From: Blastomussa wellsi
Taxonomy: Eukaryota; Cnidaria; Anthozoa; Scleractinia; Plerogyridae
Length of the DNA stretch: 64,000 nucleotides
Direction of reading: 5' to 3'
Assembly: GCA_947652115.1 (NCBI GenBank)
Contig: OX393570.1
Location: 8,579,935-8,643,934 of the forward strand
Within the stretch, counting starts at the first letter, position 1, and each line of letters starts with the position of its first letter. Shown here one piece after another: positions 46,001 through 56,880 of the stretch. The notes beneath the pieces are model-generated. The model was not told where the DNA came from, ran no database searches, and saw nothing but the letters and a program-made list of their open reading frames with translations. Made by a program: the position numbers and the translations under genes.

Positions 46001-49000
46001 AGAACTTTGTTATTTACCTTCGACGAACGGATGATTCTCGCCCGATCCAAATCAAGTGCCACAACGACCTTGTCAACTTTGCAAATCAGGAGGGTTTACC
46101 CATGAGCTAAGTACTTTACACAAGTTCCTAAGTAATTCAATACACTATTCTAGCTGAACTAATTCGTTACCATGATGGCTGAACAGCCGCTTTTGGAATT
46201 TTTATTTCCATTTAATCACTTAGACGATAGTTCCTTTAATTTAGCACTATATGAGATATCCCATGGCCCTTTAAACTTCAATAGCAGCCGTCTTGAAACA
46301 CTATTATTTAATCCTATTGAACAACCTGAGTTATCTAACTCACTTTCGAGTTATTTAAACCCTGATTCTAATTTTATAGCTGGTCTGCCCTCAAGTAGTT
46401 ATTTGGCCGAGGATGATATAAATAGTCGAGTAGCTCCCCTTAACAACAAAATAAAATTTTCCGTTATGCACTTAAATGCCCGTAGCTTACTAAAAAATCT
46501 TGACCAGTTGAATTTAATGCTTGGAAGTCTCAAAAAATCATTCTCTGTGATCGGTATTACAGAAACGTGGCTGACAGATTGCACTGCAGAGCTGGTTAAT
46601 ATCACCGGATACAGTTTTATTTCAAACCATCGTAAATCAAAAACTGGTGGCGGAGTAGACCTTTATTTACATAATGACCTCCAATACAAACTTCTTAATG
46701 ATTGCAATTTGTCAGATCCATTGGTAATTGAGTCTTTGTTCGTGGAGATTACAGTTCCCCATGGAAAAAACATTATTGTTGGATGTGTGTACAGACCGCC
46801 AAACCAAAACACGGCTTTGTTTCTAGACAAATTGAATGACATTCTTTCTCACATTTCTAAAGATAACAAACAATGCTATGTTATGGGTGACTTCAACCTT
46901 GACCTTCTCCAGTATAATCACCATACACCAACTCAAGAATTTATCGACACCTTATTTTTGTTTGCATTCATTCCTCTTATCTCCAACCCAACGCGCCTCA
47001 CCTCTTACTCTGCTACCCTAATTGATAATATATTTACAAACAATCTTTCACAAAACGTTTTAAATGGTGTCGTCCTAAACGATTTATCCGATCACCTGCC
47101 GGTTTTTGCCTATTTTTCTGGCTTAACCCTGACACGCGATGGAGACAATAAAGCATTTATAGGCAAGTTTACCGACGAGAACTTGCGCAAATTCAACGAA
47201 AACGTTTCAAACACAAACTGGTCCTCAGTTCTCGATAAAGATCCTAATATGGCTTACAATAATTTTATAGATGAATACTCGAAAATCTATAATGCCTGTT
47301 TCCCCTTAAAGGCCATTAAAGGCAAGCTTCTGAACAACCGCAGCTCCCCTTGGATCAGCCCTGGATTTCTTAAATCTATTAACAAAAAAAACCGACTGTA
47401 CAAAAAATTTATTAGATCACCCTCTTTATCCAATGAACGAATCTATAAAACCTATAAAAACAAACTGAATCATTTAATTCGCCTCGCAAAACGTAAATAT
47501 TACGATACTAAGTTTGAGAGCGCCAAAAATGACCTGAGGACAACTTGGAAACTGCTTAATGAGGTTATAAATAAACGTAAAAGTAGAGCACCCTTCCCCT
47601 CATCATTTGAATCTGAGGCTAAAACAATAACGGATCCCCAGGAAATTGCTGATAAATTTTGTAAATATTTTACTAACATTGGTCCCAACTTGGCTGGAGC
47701 AATACGCGACGTTGATTCTTCTGTTAGTTCTTTCATTGGCGATGTTAACCTTCCCTCTATCACCCTAAAACCTACCAACCCGGCTGAACTGGAAAGCATT
47801 TGTCGCATGTTTGCCTCGGGGAAGGCCCCCGGCTATGACAATATTTCAATGCGTGTAATTAAACACTCATTTCACTTGATCTCGGCTCCTCTGACTTACA
47901 TCATAAATCTGTCTTTACAAAAAGGCATCTTCCCAGATAAACTAAAACTTACTAAAGTGATTCCAATATACAAAGCAAATGATCCTTGTCTTTTCACAAA
48001 TTACAGACCTATTTCTTTGTTGTCTAACTTCTCAAAATTCTTTGAAAAAGTAATGTATAATCGCATAACTGAATTCATCGAGCAATACAATATATTATAC
48101 CGCTGCCAGTTTGGATTTCGAAAAAATTATTCAACGTCCCATGCTCTAATTCATCTGATAAATAAAATCTCTTCGGCAATTGACCAGCGTGAAACCACCG
48201 TAGGTGTTTTCCTAGATCTCTCCAAAGCTTTTGACACTCTTGACCATCAAATTCTATTAACCAAGCTGGAGCACTACGGTATCCGTGATGTGGCTCTGCA
48301 GTGGATCAAAAGCTACTTTTCTTTCCGCCGGCAATTTGTTCAAATTAATCAGACATGTTCTTCAATGCAGACCATTAAATGTGGTGTTCCTCAAGGATCC
48401 ATCCTAGGCCCCTTATTCTTTATATTATACATAAATGATCTTCCTAGAGCATCCAAGTTAACTGAACCTCTGCTTTTTGCTGACGACACTAGTATCTTTT
48501 TTTCACACTCTAATTCCAGCTACCTAGAGAATGTGCTTAATAATGAGCTACAAAATATTGATGTTTGGTTAAGATGCAATAAGCTCTCGATTAATATCCA
48601 AAAGACAAATTATGTTATATTTAGCCCGAGTCAGAGGAATGTCAATCACAGTTTTTTCTCTCCTTTGGAGGTCAACCTTTAACTCAAAGCAACGTAACTA
48701 AATTTCTTGGGGTGTATCTAGACGAGCACCTTACTTGGAAAGATCACATAAACTATGTATGCAAACAAATCGCAAAATCAGTTGGTATTTTATCCAGGAC
48801 ACGTTTCTACTTATCCTGTAAGACCAAACTCATGCTGTATTACACATTAATTTATCCGTATATTATTTATTGTAATTCTACGTGGTCTTCCACTTATGTA
48901 TCTAATTTAAATAGAATTTATTATCTACAAAAGCGGGCAGTGCGAGTTGTTACAAATTCAGAATATCGAGCACATACTGCTCCTCTTTTTTCCAAACTGA

Positions 49001-52000
49001 AAATTTTAGACATTTTCCAAATCAACACCTTTGATATTGCTAAATTCATGTTTCGCTGCCACCACTCTTTCTCAATCTGTTTACGACAAACAGTCAAGTC
49101 CATAATTATGACACAAGAACATCTGGCAATTATCGTGTGCATTCCTGTCGCACGAACATCAAGAAATTTACAATTCTTTACCAAGGACCTAGGATCTGGA
49201 ACTGTCTTCCTGCCTCTATTATCAATTTGTCAAGCTTTCCTACGTTTAAGAAAAAAGTGCTAGAGTTTTTATTAAAATAATCTCTGAGTTAGTATCTGCC
49301 GCACTCCTCCGCAGCCCTTATCTTGTCGTATATTGTGATGTCGAGGTGGCCTCTCCTAAAAAGCCTAGTGGTTTCCTGAGGTCTCCTCGCCTAACAACCT
49401 GCTGTATATCTTTAAAAAATTTGTAACATAAAGGCAAATAAATTAAATGAAATGAAAAAAAAAGTGTACGTAGTTTCCAACATTCTAAGATGGTTTTCAT
49501 TTTATCCAATTTATCTTTGTAGTTTAAAGACACAGTTAAATCGGGGTCTGTCGAGAGCCATACACCAAGAAAAAAAATCTAGCCTACAGTGTATTTGAGG
49601 TTTTTTCTGTCGACACCCTGCCTTAAGGAGAGTGTTCCACTATTCAGTCCCTGCTAAAGAGAGTGTTCTACCACCCTGCCCCCACCAAAGTTTGTTCTAC
49701 CACCCTGCCCCCACCAAAGTGTGTTCTACCACCCTGCCCCCACCAAAGTGTGTTCTACCACCCTGCCCCCACCAAAGTGTGTTCTACCACCCTGCCCCCA
49801 CCAAAGTGTGTTCTACCACCCTGCCCCCACCAAAGTGTAGTCTACCACCCTGCCCCCCCACCAAGGAGAGTGTTCCACCACCCTGTCCCAACCAAGGGGA
49901 GGGATCCGCCACCTTACCTCCGCTAAGAATAGAGCATTCTACCACCGGAAACCACCAAGAACAGTGTTAAACCACCCTGTCCCCCAAAAAGAGAGTGTTT
50001 CACCCTGCCCCCAAAAACGGGTGTGTTTCAACACCCTGCCCCAACCAAAATTCCACCAGAGTGTATTTCACCACCCTGTCCCCGCCAAAGAGTATGTTTT
50101 ACCACCCTGCTCTAACGCTATTGGTTCAGATCTGACAAAATTCACGTTAACTCACCGTGCTTGCTGTATCGGTGATGTGTAATATGGCGGGGTCCTCGTC
50201 TATCTCGGCGCACATGTCGTACGTCATTTCTGTAGTCACAAAAGAAACGTATTTGACTTCAAATAAACACAGAATAGCAGATTATCAAATCTACACTACC
50301 GTTGCAAGGATAAAAGTTAAGCTTTAGGGTGATTGAGGGGGCTGTTAGGAAATATATATTTTAAAACAAATTGGATCGCAAAGTTCGTAAGGTTCTTAAA
50401 TGTCCTGTTTTTAAGCAGCAAATCATGCCTGGTTGTGTTACACAGTCATAACGAACCACACAGTTTCCGTGCAGACTGTAATGTATTAGGACGGTGATCT
50501 TGTGTATAATGACAAGTGCATTCAAGCTTTGAGCGATCGGGAAACGGCGAGCAATTTTTGACTGTTGTCGGGATAAATCGTCTCCTACTTGTTTCATCCT
50601 TTGAGGCTTGCCTAAGTGGCTCTTCAGTACTGTTGACACAAATCCACATATCAAATCGATTTCAATCCAATTTCTGATTTTCCAAACAAGAACCAGTTTC
50701 AGGAAAATATTAGGATCATGCTTTTGTATACCGTAATGGCAGACTTCTAGCCAACCAGGGTTTAACGACTAGGTTGCTTTACTGTGTAGATCGATCAAAG
50801 AGACTGTTCGACAGAATCGACTCTATACTTTTCGTGTCATACACCTGCACATATGTCGTATTTGTTATTGGCACGTGAGTGATGTAGATATCGCTGCCCG
50901 TTTTCCCAAAATAAATAGCATGGGTTTGGATGTTGTATAAACGTGCTGTAACTGGTTATAAAAGACGCTATCAGCAGCATCTTGAACAAATTACTTTTAG
51001 ATTACAAGAACAGACACGCGACGACTTTGCGCCTTGTCGCTGACGACAGCGAGAGGAATACTCTCCCTTCTGGCTGTGAGCTACAAACAAACAATTAAAC
51101 AAACAAACAAAAAACTAACTAACATACAGACAAACAGACAAACGAACAAACTAACTAAGTGACAAATAAACAAACTAACTAAGTAACAAACATACCAAGT
51201 GTTGGGTCGTATTCATGGATGAATCGTCCTGTAGTAAATCGAACCAACAAAGCTGCAAAAATTAGACAAAACAATCGGAAACAAAAATGATAGTCTTACG
51301 ATAAAAACAACTCCCTTACCCTTTCGCCGAATTGAATCAATTAAATTTTGTATCCCGATTTATCCCACTTAACAAAACGTTCTGTAGCCACTTGCCGAGT
51401 AGTGTTCAGTTTCATATCGTTATGTTCTTCAAAGTTTCAAATCCAACTTTACACTTCAAAGGATCTCTATCATACATTTTGACAACCTCATTCCCAGCGG
51501 GGAGAGAGACCCTGGGAACGAGGTTGATACCTTGCGAAAGTTTAGCCTTACACTCGGGCGCACAAAGTGGGAGGGGTGGGGGAGGGGGTTGGATGCCAGT
51601 ACCCGCCCTTGAGGTGATTCTGGAAGTTTGAAAAAAGGACTGAGCGACTCTGTCATGCTGAAACTTTCAGTAGCTGTTCATTCATCCTTTGCAAACCATG
51701 TGACCAGGATTTTTGACGTTGCCATGGCCACGGCAACAACACACAGACATGCAGGTTTCGCCAAATATGGCTCATTCTTGGTTTAAGAACCTATGAAACT
51801 CACCAGTGAAATAAAACAAAGAACGAACAAGACAACAAAAAAACATCCAAACAATATAGAACAGAAACAGGAGCCCATCAAAGAAAAAATGTCACAGTGT
51901 TTTTTTTAACAAAATAGCAAAAAAATCATGCATATTACACTAAATTAGCAGTTTTACTTACGTTATTTTATTTTACCTTTTCGTTATTTTCTGACTTTTT

Positions 52001-53894
52001 AGAAAATCGCGAAAACCAAGATGGCGGGTCTAATGGCGTCAGATGACGTCAGATGGCATCATGGCCAACGGAAATTATGTCCCGTTGTAGAGCAAGCCCA
52101 GGACTTGGCTTGGTATGGCATGAGTTTGCGTGTACGCCCGAAGGTTAATCTCTCAAGTTTGTCAATAACAATCCTTCAGCCAGTCTTTCTCATTCAAAGC
52201 AATTCTTGCTTAATTCTTCACAGATCACTGTTACCTTTTGGTGTTCTTTATTCCTCGGTAAACTATTATTTCAAAATTTCCTTTGTCTGGGCGCCAGTTT
52301 CATACATGACAAAGGTGATTAAAAATATTAACTGATAGCCCTGCGCTGGTGATAAGACTGAAGAGGCGTGCTAATCCCCTGGTGAGCATTTTACCACATG
52401 TTAAGACGGTAATAGTTTACCTTGTGTTGCCAAAAATATATTTAAAGGTCAACCTTATCAAGGACTCACTATAAAAAGACTATCAGTTTTATACGCCTCA
52501 AGAAAGTTGGCTCTGGTTGACCATGTTCGCAGAGCATCAAAATATTCTGTGACGTTTGTAAGCATGTTGTCACATTTTGAGTACGACGAAGTCTTTTTAA
52601 AAGTCGCATACCTTTCAGTTATGCTTGAAAAATATTGAAAAGTGCAAGTTTCCCCGGCAGGTGATAAAAAGACGAATTCTGCAAAATTTACATTAATCGA
52701 AAACTAGAGCTAACCAACAGAGCAGTCAACGCCTCGCTGACTGCACATAACCTCTCGCACCTCGCTATGTTTTGGGGGCTAGCTGGAACATTTGCATTGC
52801 AAAAGAAACCGAAATATTCATTGCTTTAAGAATTATCGAGAATTAGTGCTTGACTAACCACTTGTAACAGAGTATCAAGTCAAGCTGCCAATAGAATAAA
52901 TAAACTAACGACTTAACATAAACAAACAGACGTATTGAATGTAACAAATCTCAGGTACTCGGGAAAAAGTGTTTGCTAATGCGATTAAAGCAAGTTTTTT
53001 TTAATCATGTCTTCTTCTTAAAAATCTGTAAAACGATCGTGTTGTGAACTGTGCTTTCCTTTGCTTCTGTAAAGTGCAAAACGTTCCCTTCATGCTACAG
53101 TTTTCACAGATTACAGATAATTACACTTAATTGGAGTTTAATTTGTTTTCTCAGCTTTTAACAAGTTCACTGGTATTCAAATAATTTGCTATCCCGAAAT
53201 TACATCTATAACTTGAATGAATACTGAAATAAGAAAGGTAAAAATTTGATCACAAAACTAACAAAACGATTACAACAAAAAGGGAATTTTACGAACAGCA
53301 TGGGGCATTTTCATGAAAAATTTCATTCACAGAAGTCACGCTAGCCTATTTAACATGTATGTGGTTACGTCTTGTTAAAATTTCTCAACCCAAGCTATCA
53401 ATAACTTAATTTCCAATTTAGCGAGTTCTCGACTTACCCGACTTTCCAACGCCTCCTTGTCCAAGAAGAACGATATTGTAGTCTCTAAATGAACTGGATC
53501 GTCTGTGTAACGCGCTGGAGGTGGTGTTCCGGGTGTTGAGTGAAGCAGGGGCTTGAGCGATGAATGGCTCGCTGTCTCTTCGTTTAGGCCGATGTTTCAT
53601 CGGTTTCTTGGTCAAATTTGGCGAGTCAGGCGAAACAGGGCTCGGGCATTTTGGCGAAGGACTATCATAATCCACAGTTTGCTGTGGCTCGTTCGTTTTC
53701 TTATCCGGCGAAAGGGGGACGATTGGTGGTGGGCTGTAGGCTCGCTCTAGATCTTTCTTCCCTCGTTTTGCTTTAGCCAATTTCGGTGCTTCTGGTGGCG
53801 GGATTATACGATCCGCTCTCAGAAGAATCCCTTTCGATTCCGAAATGTGCTGTTGAAGTACAACGGCTGGCGCAGAACCACGTCTTCGAAGCAT
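43038..53894 (-). CDS. RERG/RASL12-like small GTPase with long N-terminal extension
   Basis: Ras-superfamily GTP-binding protein. Exons on the minus strand: 53894-53438, 51252-51196, 50229-50156, 43406-43038. Phases match at every junction and give 318 residues. Residues 1-144 form a basic, proline- and serine-rich extension (MLRRRGSAP; PPPIVPLSP). Then come the P-loop GQGGVGKS (145-152), switch I RFIHEYDPTLE with the effector-loop Thr, NKVD (248-251) and ETSAA (276-280). Switch I and the order of motifs point to the RERG/RASL12 group; RGK proteins are a second candidate because of the long N-terminus. Switch II reads DTAST where most Ras proteins have DTAGQ, so the glycine and the catalytic glutamine positions are changed. 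The C-terminus ends IKNFFSR with no CAAX box, so no prenylation is expected. Intron 3 (50155-43407) is swollen by nested retrotransposons. Symbol left blank because orthology is unresolved. Confidence 0.88.
43530..43699. mobile_element. Fold-back element in GTPase intron 3
   Basis: Inverted arms ctacttgcacaaatcccata and its diverged inverse (ending 43698), continuing through accccccaaaattttgca. The loop has an inner hairpin gggacatgaagatgtccc. It lies about 125 bp into the intron side of exon 4. Confidence 0.7.
43783..45214 (-). mobile_element. L1/Tx1-type retrotransposon, 3' portion
   Basis: Minus-strand frame 44440-45111 encodes the region after the reverse transcriptase typical of L1-like ORF2 (LWNDKGDKIKRN, PEGGLKMIDI). 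At about 44360-44415 is a CCHC motif, CTFCQRETEKLVHLFWDC, and 44054-44284 encodes the C-terminal end (PLEDFL then stop). Stops at about 45112-45127 and a frame change near 44290 show it is dead. The 3' end is probably the A-rich tail near 43783-43800. Its continuation is at 49463-49590, separated by the CR1-type insertion. Confidence 0.85.
45262..46110 (+). CDS. Retrotransposon ORF1, coiled-coil RNA-binding protein
   Basis: 282 residues. It begins with a heptad-rich coiled coil (about residues 6-38), then a linker with a tandem duplication of NNGGEQ. A second helical segment with regular leucines lies around residues 80-115. After that comes an L1-ORF1-like RRM region (YNIKIIGLPESE, DIDIAHRIP, RPIVCKF) and a C-terminal domain with FCWAKNFVIYLRR. 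By analogy with L1-type ORF1 proteins it would form trimers and coat the element RNA. The frame is intact. Start chosen at the first in-frame ATG after the element's 5' end. Confidence 0.8.
   Translation: MPNTSVASLKKENDSLKSEIAALKRNLEELQQSIKRQDPHASNNGGEQAPNNGGEQPTRLTADAETLSTLEFYGKSYDDLRAESEKSLKQLWSRLNLLSSRVDQIGDSIEQLQRYSFQYNIKIIGLPESERQESASKTVSLCVDLFKAAGIEISNQDIDIAHRIPTRTATSGPRPIVCKFTRRIVKEQVMNSRNEVCNVSAASIGLPSSNSLENVRLFDHLTPLLQQLLADSKKFQKRNGFKFCWAKNFVIYLRRTDDSRPIQIKCHNDLVNFANQEGLPMS
46172..49280 (+). pseudogene. Retrotransposon ORF2, endonuclease-reverse transcriptase, two frameshifts
   Basis: An intact run of 836 residues (46172-48682) holds an apurinic-type endonuclease, about residues 97-300 (MHLNARSLL, GITETWL, VMGDFNLDL, SDHLPV). 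The reverse transcriptase follows, with NYRPISLLS, DLSKAFDTLDH (about 680), GVPQGSILGPLFFILYINDL and the catalytic LLFADDTS (about 768). A frameshift near 48660-48675 moves the continuation (TKFLGVYLDEH) into another frame, 48712-49263. A second near 49100-49115 moves the end (GPRIWNCLP, FKKKVLEFLLK) to a stop at 49278-49280. The endonuclease and RT motifs are unbroken, so the insertion looks fairly young but no longer codes a full protein. Confidence 0.88.
49463..49590 (-). mobile_element. L1/Tx1-type retrotransposon, severed upstream part
   Basis: On the minus strand this reads FLGVWLSTDPDL and then MKTILECWKLRT, the reverse-transcriptase thumb region of an L1-like ORF2, in frame with LSLLGKITVLKSL on the far side of the CR1-type insertion. 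An in-frame stop lies just before FFLGVW, and the element seems 5'-truncated at about 49590, where the 29-bp minisatellite begins shortly after. Confidence 0.85.
49624..50115 (+). repeat. 29-bp minisatellite
   Basis: Unit ttctaccaccctgcccccac plus caaagtgtg, with a 29-bp period exact across at least six units (for example 49695, 49724, 49753) and more variable units on both sides, about 16-17 units in all. Because 29 is not a multiple of three, all frames cycle, giving long apparent ORFs of Pro/Cys/His that are not genes. It ends about 40 bp before GTPase exon 3 (on the plus strand), i.e. just downstream of its donor. Confidence 0.9.
51080..51190. repeat. Low-complexity (acaa/actaa)n tract next to GTPase exon 2
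   Basis: Repeats of acaaacaaac and aactaactaa directly after the exon 2 donor on the coding (minus) strand. No function can be read from it. Confidence 0.7.
51481..51527. repeat. Small hairpin of the 23890 MITE family
   Basis: acaacctcattcccagcggg pairs with ccctgggaacgaggttg; same arms as 23890-23954 but with a different loop. In GTPase intron 1. Confidence 0.55.
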
Positions 53895-55200
53895 TCTGGA
53901 AGAAATCTCAAGTGCTCACAAATTTCGATGTTTCTCTAACATACGATCGTGAAGTATTCTCTCCGGCCGTTTTTGACTGTCGTGAAAACCATGAACCAGC
54001 TACAAATGAACGGTCTGCTATAATAGTTTCTTCACTGTTGAGCAAACATATAACGTGAAATTGTTATCTTTTTGGCATGGTTGATCGCATGTTGCGTACA
54101 GGCGAACTGAACATTTCAATTTCATCCGTGACATAACAAACACGCGAAAAGATAATTAGGGGACGTGTAAATCACTGGACTGAAAAAACCCTTTTGTTTG
54201 CAACGAGAGCGATTAAAAAGGTTACTGACCTTCCCGATTGAGCATGGCCGCCCTCAATCAATCAAGGAACAAGATGAAAATGGCAAAAATCATGCACCTT
54301 TTACCACAAAACGCTGTAATTAAGACAAGAACACTTTTCTGCAGTTCCTATAAGCGGAAAAACGTTGCTAAAACACAAATTTCGAGAACAGATCCATTTA
54401 TCCAGTCTTCTACGTGTATGACGTTTAACAGAAATCGGATTTTGAAACGGTGCTTATTTGATTTTCGTGAAAGATCTGTCATTTATATATAGCCGATTGT
54501 TGCAGTTTTAATACCGAAAGTGTCAAATTCATCCAAAGTGGAGTCCAATAAGCCATTTCAACGCGCTTTCTACACGCCTTTTTTCGATAAAAATCGGCTA
54601 TTCCTATTGCGAATTGAATGCCATACAAAGAAAATTTAATCAGTTTCATAGACAGAAGTATTTCAAAACAAATAAATTGAAAGGGCGTGGGGCACTGCCG
54701 GAATCCATCAGAAGAGAGATAACGTAGAACAAAAGACACGAAAACAAAGGAATGCGAGCGATTATTTCCAGCTGCGTGGAGTTGCGGAGCTGGACGGGGT
54801 AAGAGATCCCGGGAGAATTGGGAGCTGGAGGGGTACGGGAGGCGGGAGAAAAATTGAGGAAAGTGGGATACCCAAGGTGATGGGAGCCGGGAAAAATTAC
54901 GAAACATTTCGCAACATTCTGCAATATAAATACAACAGCTAAAGAGGCACAGGTACGGAAAGCAGGAATTCAGGCTCCCCTGCCCCCCCCCCCCGTCCCC
55001 CTTCGTTTTTTACTCCTGGGCTTTCTATTGATGTTATGACCTCACAATTTCCACCATCATAATTTTTGCTACATTAAAGCAACGTAAGTTCACTCGTTTG
55101 GTCTAAAATTCTGTCATGACCTCTAATCGATGCATCCATTGCTGACGATGACTTTGTCGAGAAATCGTGATGTCATGCGTTTGCCCGGTGCGTTTATCCG
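53895..55200. other. Upstream flank of the GTPase gene, no gene seen
   Basis: Likely holds the GTPase promoter and 5' untranslated exon(s), since translation starts at 53894 on the minus strand. Open frames here lack recognisable domains. A poly-C tract lies at about 54981-54995. Confidence 0.4.
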
Positions 55201-55218
55201 CGCTGAGGCGTAAGTAAA

Positions 55219-55380
55219 TTCATTCTCGTCCCAGAGCCGCTTGTCCCTCTTAGCCGGTTAGAATCTAACAAAGGGAGTCCAATCAAATCTGCAGCCGTTT
55301 TAAACTTGCTTACGGTAAAGGAATTTGAAATCGGCTGATGTGATTTGGACTTACTTTGTTAGATTTTAGCCAACCAAATC
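55219..55380. repeat. Fold-back module shared with 25689-26329
   Basis: Inverted arms ttagaatctaacaaagggag (55258) and tttgttagattttagcc (to 55374). The same module is at 25741 and 26272. Its left edge attctcgtcccagagccgct overlaps in wording with the MULE-like MITE that follows. Confidence 0.6.
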
Positions 55381-55393
55381 ATGTGTCCCAGAG

Positions 55394-55729
55394 CATTCTC
55401 GTCCCCATAGCCCTTTTCGTTTCTCTTAGCCGGCAGGGCCTTGGCAGGAAAAACAAAGGCTCTGGGGGCATACCATTTTAAAAAAAATCGAATTATTTTT
55501 ATTGGTTATTGTTATTGGCTTTTATTGGCTGAAGTCTTAAACGGAAGTCAAAATGTTCGCCGGCCGCCATATTACAACACACAACATGTAGACACATCAA
55601 TGCTATATACATGAAGTCCGGAAGTCCTAGAATCTCGGACTGGAAATCCTATGTCTCCAGAGCCCTTCGTTTTTCGTGCCAAGGCCCTGCCGGGTAAGGA
55701 AAACGAAAAGGGCTATGGGGACGAGAATG
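55394..55729. mobile_element. MULE-like MITE, second copy
   Basis: Ends cattctcgtccccatagccc and the inverse gggctatggggacgagaatg. The interior (gtccggaagtcctagaatct; catattacaacacacaacat) matches 22042-22368 in inverted orientation. The flanks (tcccagag left, tccccagag right) resemble a target duplication but are imperfect. Confidence 0.8.
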
Positions 55730-55929
55730 TCCCCAGAGCCACTTGTTCCTCGTGCACAGACCCATTTTGGCGGTTGATATTTGCTGCCGTCCTTCGGCCG
55801 ACAACAACTACTTCACTTGCCTTGAAATATACTGGGTCTTTCTGTGCATACCGTATATGCAAATGAAGTGCACAGTTTTACCCCTCTTTGTGATTCTTTG
55901 TAGTTTGGGGCAGCATTGTTTCTCATCAT

Positions 55930-56160
55930 TTGTTTAACGTCATCTGTGACCGGTACTCACAGAAGGAGCCAACATATTGAAGTCCTCCTGGTCGGAACAG
56001 ATAAGGCAGAGACATTGGCTGTAAGGAATGCATTTTTACAGCCAGGCGGATTGGACGACCCATAGTGAACTAAGTGGGTGTCAGTAGATTTATAGTGGAT
56101 TGATGTTGTTATTTTGTCGTATTTGATTGGGATGCGAAGGTCCAGGAAAGGAATCGATGT
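55930..56160 (-). pseudogene. Penelope-like reverse transcriptase, C-terminal fragment
   Basis: On the minus strand this reads PFLDLRIPIKYDK, STDTHLVHYGSSNPPGCKN and, after a one-base frame change, IPYSQCLCLICSDQEDF. These match the conserved end of Penelope-like element reverse transcriptases (FLDL, KPTDTHxYLHY, PYSQxLRxRRICS). Only this part of the domain is present. Confidence 0.75.
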
Positions 56161-56339
56161 TTCACTTATTTAAAAGGTACACTTCAGCACAGGATGACCT
56201 ATGGGGAACAGAAAGTTATAAAATCTCGTCCCATCAGCCTGGCAATCCCTTGCAGCCAAGACAAATCAGACAGGATCCGCGTGATACTCACTTCCCATCC
56301 AAACAACCAGGAGATTTAGTATCCTGATCGACGATCTTG

Positions 56340-56880
56340 AACAAAGGGTATCTCTTAAGACGACGCCCATGTGCATTTGCCGATGGGATACTAACCATCA
56401 AGACATCTTGGTTCACAGTACCTTCCTATCACGCCCTGAACAGGGCAGGCCGGAGCCTTTCCTTACAAACAACCCAGATGTCGGGCATGTGCATTCACTG
56501 GCGAACGTCGCGCGTTTAACCACGTAAACGGAGTTGTGAACCCCAAAGGACGCCACCGCGACAGCGTCACTGCGGTTAGTGTCATTTACGCCCTCGCATG
56601 CTACTGTTGTAAAGCAATTTACATGGGAGAAACTGGTCGTAGACTCACAGAAAGATTCGGCGAGCACCTCCGCTCGGTGAAAGGGTACCACCAAAACCAA
56701 CGGAACCAAAACGGCAGTTTCCTCGTAGCCGAAAAATCACAATGCCTCTCTCCTCCGCAGAGGCGCTCTGGCAGATATTCGCTGAACGCATTGAGGGCAG
56801 GCACAAATGAGAAGAGCCGTCGAAGAGCGAGAGCATGTGCAGAGATCTGGTTTTGTGGTTTTCAGCCGTGAATCGCGGAC
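56340..56880 (+). pseudogene. Penelope-like linker and GIY-YIG endonuclease fragment
   Basis: On the plus strand: a degraded linker (HQDILVHSTFLSRP; PRCRACAFTG with the CxxC of the family) and then VIYALACYC, KAIYMGETGRRLTERFGEHL, the GIY-YIG core with its following Arg and Glu-His. In an intact element this domain follows the reverse transcriptase on the same strand; here the RT piece at 55930-56160 points the other way. Stops and frameshifts make it non-functional. Confidence 0.8.

Larger units (their letters stand above)
45215..49462 (+). mobile_element. CR1/L2-type retrotransposon, nearly complete, nested in the L1-type element
   Basis: 4.25-kb non-LTR element with two ORFs, a 3' region of about 180 bp and an A-rich end (aaatgaaatgaaaaaaaa). 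A 6-bp target duplication agtgta flanks it (45209-45214 and 49463-49468). The 5' untranslated part is only about 47 bp, so it may be slightly 5'-truncated. It lies antisense to the host GTPase gene in intron 3, and in the opposite orientation to the L1-type element it entered. Confidence 0.9.

Noticed and set aside
45262..49280. CR1-type element as an active retrotransposon
   Set aside because: Two frameshifts in ORF2 separate the reverse transcriptase core from the C-terminal region.
49632..49970. 112-residue Pro/Cys/His-rich ORF
   Set aside because: It is the translation of the 29-bp minisatellite; all frames stay open because the unit lacks stops.
53438..53894. Assignment of the GTPase to the RGK (Rad/Gem/Rem) family
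   Set aside because: The N-terminal extension and ETSAA invite it, but switch I (EYDPTLE) and the missing RGK C-terminal extension fit RERG/RASL12 better.
54479..54907. 142-residue minus-strand ORF upstream of the GTPase
   Set aside because: Low-complexity Pro/Ser stretch with no conserved motif and no splice link to the GTPase exons.
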